Shown: one piece after another, positions 61,304 to 64,000 of the stretch
Layout: each line of letters opens with the position of its first letter
Position numbering within the stretch: position 1 is the stretch's first letter
Assembly: GCA_035771165.1 (NCBI GenBank)
Contig: JAWNZC010000311.1
Span: 31,001-95,000 of the forward strand
Direction of reading: 5' to 3'
Length of the DNA stretch: 64,000 bases
Source of the DNA: Paragorgia papillata
Lineage: Eukaryota > Cnidaria > Anthozoa > Scleralcyonacea > Coralliidae
The notes under the pieces: model-generated
What the model saw: the letters and a program-made list of their open reading frames with translations, nothing else
Told to the model about the DNA's origin: nothing
The model's database searches: none
Position numbers and translations under genes: made by a program

Positions 61304-61477
61304 ACCACCAATGATGACTGGAAAGATGCTGATTATATAGAGGCGAGCCAGCTTGCATACCTGAGCTAACTCACTTTGGTGAGATGATTTTCATCCAGGT
61401 TTACATGGGAAGGGCTAACTCGCTTAGCTGGACTGGCTTGTTGTGCCAACTATGTAATTTATCAGTTCTGGCGATTA

Positions 61478-61650
61478 CAGGTCGTTTCGCTACAGAGTCG
61501 TTTCACTACAAGTCGTTTCGCTACACACATAAAGTCCTTTCGCTACAGAGTCGTTTCGCTACTCACATAAAGTCGTTTCGCTACACACATAAAGCCATTT
61601 CGCTGCACACAAAAAGTCGTTTTGCTACATCATTCACTACACATGACTCA
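61478..61650. repeat. GTCGTTTCGCTACA minisatellite
   Basis: About nine diverged copies of GTCGTTTCGCTACA, alternating with CACATAAA spacers. Non-coding. Confidence 0.85.
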
Positions 61651-61994
61651 CTCGTTTCGCTACATTGCTTCCTTTCGGGAAACCGAAAAGTCCCGAAACC
61701 TAGCTGTCAAGTACTTCATGTATGCCTGCCCTAAATAAAAACCCTAAGTCTCCACAAGTAAACCCGCAAATACTCTGCATTTGGGGAGTAGTGAGGACAG
61801 TTCAAAGTGGAAACATGTTAAACATCACGTAAAACAATTTAGAGTTTGAGAAATAAGGTTATAATTGATCAGCATGGGCTACCTCCCGAACGAGTCAGCA
61901 AGAAATCCCTGGACACTACTGTTTGTCATGCGTACTGGAAGGTCCGTGGAACGGGTGTCAGCTATGGGTGCAATTTTTTTTCTAAATTGTGTTG

Positions 61995-62810
61995 CAGTGA
62001 AAAATATTTTCGGCAATGAAATATATTTTCGGCAATGAAATATATTATCGGTAGTGAAACATATTTTCGGCAAGGAAATATATTTTCGGCAATGAAATAT
62101 ATTTTCGGTAGTGAAATATATTTTCGGTAGTGAAATATGTTTTCGGCAATGAAATATGTTTTCGGCAATGAAATATATTTTCGGCAATGAAATATATTTT
62201 CGGCAATGAAATATATTTTCGGTAGTGAAACATATTTTCGGCAAGGAAATATATTTTCGGCAATGAAATATATTTTCGGTAGTGAAATATATTTTCGGTA
62301 GTGAAATATGTTTTCGGCAATGAAATATGTTTTCGGCAATGAAATATATTTTCGGCAATGAAATATATTTTCGGCAATGAAATATATTTTCGGTAGTGAA
62401 ACATATTTTCGGTAGTGAAACATATTTTCGGCAATGAAATATATTTTCGGCAATGAAATATATTTTCGGTAGTGAAATATATTTTCGGTAGTGAAATATG
62501 TTTTCGGCAATGAAATATATTTTCGGCAATGAAATATATTTTCGGTAGTGAAATATATTTTCGGTTGTGAAATATGTTTTCGGCAATGAAATATATTTTC
62601 GGCAATGAAATATACTTTCGGTAGGGAAATATGTTTTCGGTAGTGAAAGATTTTTCGGTAGTGAAATATGTTTTCGGCAGTGAAACATGTTTTCGGCAAT
62701 TAAATATGTTTTCGGTAGTGAAACATATTTTCGGTAGTGAAATATATATTTGGTAGTGAAATATATATTTGGTAGTGAAATATATTTTCGGCAATGAAAT
62801 ATTTGGCGGG
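61995..62810. repeat. 19-bp satellite with 171-bp higher-order repeat
   Basis: About 42 units of TTTTCGGCAATGAAATATA, with GTAGTG and CAAGG variants. The variant order repeats exactly nine units apart (for example the GTAGTGAAACA unit at 62051 and 62222), so the array grew by 171-bp blocks. The period is not a multiple of three and the minus strand lacks stops, so all three frames look open. These are artefacts. Confidence 0.9.
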
Positions 62811-63001
62811 AGGAAATTGTGGAATGCAATGAGACTTGCACTCATGATTAACGAGTTGGCGGTGTTTTCTATCGTTCATTGATTTCAATAAATTAGGCAA
62901 CGTGTGTATTATAAAAAAGGTAGAAAACGCTTGTTTAGGTTCATATTCGGTCTTCCAATCACCGAGTTAAGAACTCAATGCTTCACTTCGAATTTACTAC
63001 C

Positions 63002-64000
63002 ATGGCTTCAAGTGACACCTGTATCGTGTGTAAGAGTACCATGCAGGATTGATGATAATCCAATCCACTCTGGCAGTGTGGAGTCCCATAATTTGTTCAG
63101 TAGAAATTCCAGTGAAGAGTCCAGTAATATTTTTAGTAGTAGAAACTCCAGTGAGGAGTCGAATATTCCATCCATTAGAAACTCCAGTGAAGGGTCCATC
63201 AATCCATCTGATGAAAACTCCAGTGAAGCGTCCAACAATCCATCTGATAAAACTCCAGTGAAGCGTCCAACAATCCATCTGGTGAAAACTCCAGCGAAGA
63301 GTCGAATGGTTGGTCTGGCGGAAACTCCAGTGATGAGTCCTCACTTGATGACCCATCCATCCATGATGAACATTCAATTTTGCTTTAACATATGGGATAG
63401 TAGAGCAGAGTACCAAAAGAGGGCGAAAGAAACTAATCGACAGTAGAGGGTACACCTACAATGTACAACGACGACAAGGTGACACAATCGATTGGCAGTG
63501 TACAGTCCGTAGAAAACTTAACCCATGCAGAGCCTGGGTAACCCAACGTGGCATTGCATACTTTAAACATGGTAAACATGGTCATAACCATCCAGCAGAA
63601 GTGGGAGCAGTCATGGTGACCAGAGTAACTTCTTGTGTGAGAGCCAAAGCTGTGGAAGATGTATATTTATTGCAGCAGCAGCTATTGTCGATGAGGTAAT
63701 TATAACCATGTTAGTGTGCATCACATTTGTAAAGACCACATGAAGCGAAACATTAGAATTGTTATCTAAAAGTATTTATTTGGATTTTTATCTTTCTTGT
63801 AGGTTTGTCTAGAGGAGCTTAAATACATACCATGTCCTAGCTTACCAAAGCCAGAATATATTGCTCGGCAAGCAAACAGGATACGCCAACGACTGAGACC
63901 AACAGAACCAACAACCTTGGACTTTGACCTAAAAGAAGAACATCTCCCAGATGAATTTCTACGCACAGACTTACGTGTTCGTGACCGCTGTCATCTCGTG
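63002..64000 (+). pseudogene. FLYWCH-domain / MULE-type protein, 5' part, frame-broken
   Basis: Start ATG with ASSDTCIVCKSTMQD, then Ser/Glu-rich repeats (63095-63345), then a FLYWCH zinc finger (63418-63610: RGRKKLIDSRGYTYNV, WQC, NPCRAW, HGHNH). It reaches AIVDE|VCLEELKYIPCP across an intron (63696-63802, GT-AG). The last exon (LPKPEYIARQANRIRQ) runs off the window. Frame must shift near 63050, 63248 and 63664, each by 1-2 bases; all lie in repeated short motifs, so sequencing error or real decay are both possible. FLYWCH fingers bind DNA, and in this family a MULE-like core normally follows. Confidence 0.65.
63095..63345 (+). repeat. 36-bp coding repeat (NSSEES units)
   Basis: About seven units of roughly 36 bp with the core AACTCCAGTGAAG, each encoding NSSEES-like 12-mers. 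A one-base loss at the fifth unit (near 63248) switches frame, and the frame after the break keeps the NSSEE pattern to 63345. Confidence 0.8.

Noticed and set aside
61879..62845. 320-aa ORF of ENIFHCRKYISLPK-like repeats
   Set aside because: A 19-bp satellite with three open frames at once; period not a multiple of three.

Overview
This is eukaryotic DNA: AT-rich, long introns with GT..AG borders, microsatellites, and many foldback elements. I read it as an anthozoan cnidarian, probably a stony coral or a close relative. The reason is its set of gene families (DUF6589, RecQ-like helicases with a C-terminal Cys cluster, kinase/MULE chimeras, FLYWCH proteins), which I recall as highly expanded in coral and anemone gene sets. 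That assignment is from memory, not from a search. No ordinary housekeeping gene is evident. Nearly everything recognisable is a transposon, a transposon-derived gene or a repeat.

Layout: 1-3700 holds a decayed P-element/THAP9-like transposase gene bracketed by 35-bp inverted repeats. 3793-7035 is a segment between inverted repeats without a recognisable gene. 7071-19955 (+) is a RecQ-like helicase gene in two exons carrying two in-frame stops. Its only intron is almost wholly occupied by an 11.2-kb element (7791-18977) with CCCAGGTT ends and subterminal GATCTTG arrays. That element contains a BEN-domain gene on the minus strand and a second, nested element of the same type (11936-16061). Tail-to-tail with RecQ lies an apparently intact five-exon DUF6589 gene (20183-26983, minus, 980 aa), whose start codon abuts a G-quadruplex-like octamer array.

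28810-40064 (minus) is the most notable locus. Nine predicted exons keep one frame through to 1849 aa and join a protein kinase, a putative C76/OTU-like cysteine protease, a linker of duplicated exons, a MULE transposase with a SWIM-like zinc motif, a 20-residue repeat tract and a conserved-looking Cys-rich C-terminus. A second ORF on the same strand (37980-38449) sits inside its first intron. Fragments of another anthozoan-type gene lie at 41283-42711 (minus).

From 43 to 64 kb the window is mostly repeats: an inverted copy of the octamer-array cassette, a 5S-like SINE, a decayed CR1/L2-type LINE with a 2A-like motif, a 277-bp tandem satellite, an element with 75-bp inverted repeats, a 19-bp satellite with 171-bp higher-order structure, and a broken FLYWCH gene running off the right edge.

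How the genes might work together: the convergent RecQ/DUF6589 pair and the kinase-protease-transposase chimera look like multi-domain mobile-element gene sets rather than host pathways. E2F-like motifs lie upstream of several predicted starts. All splice sites were called by eye from GT/AG (one GC) context and frame continuity. Small indels may be sequencing errors.
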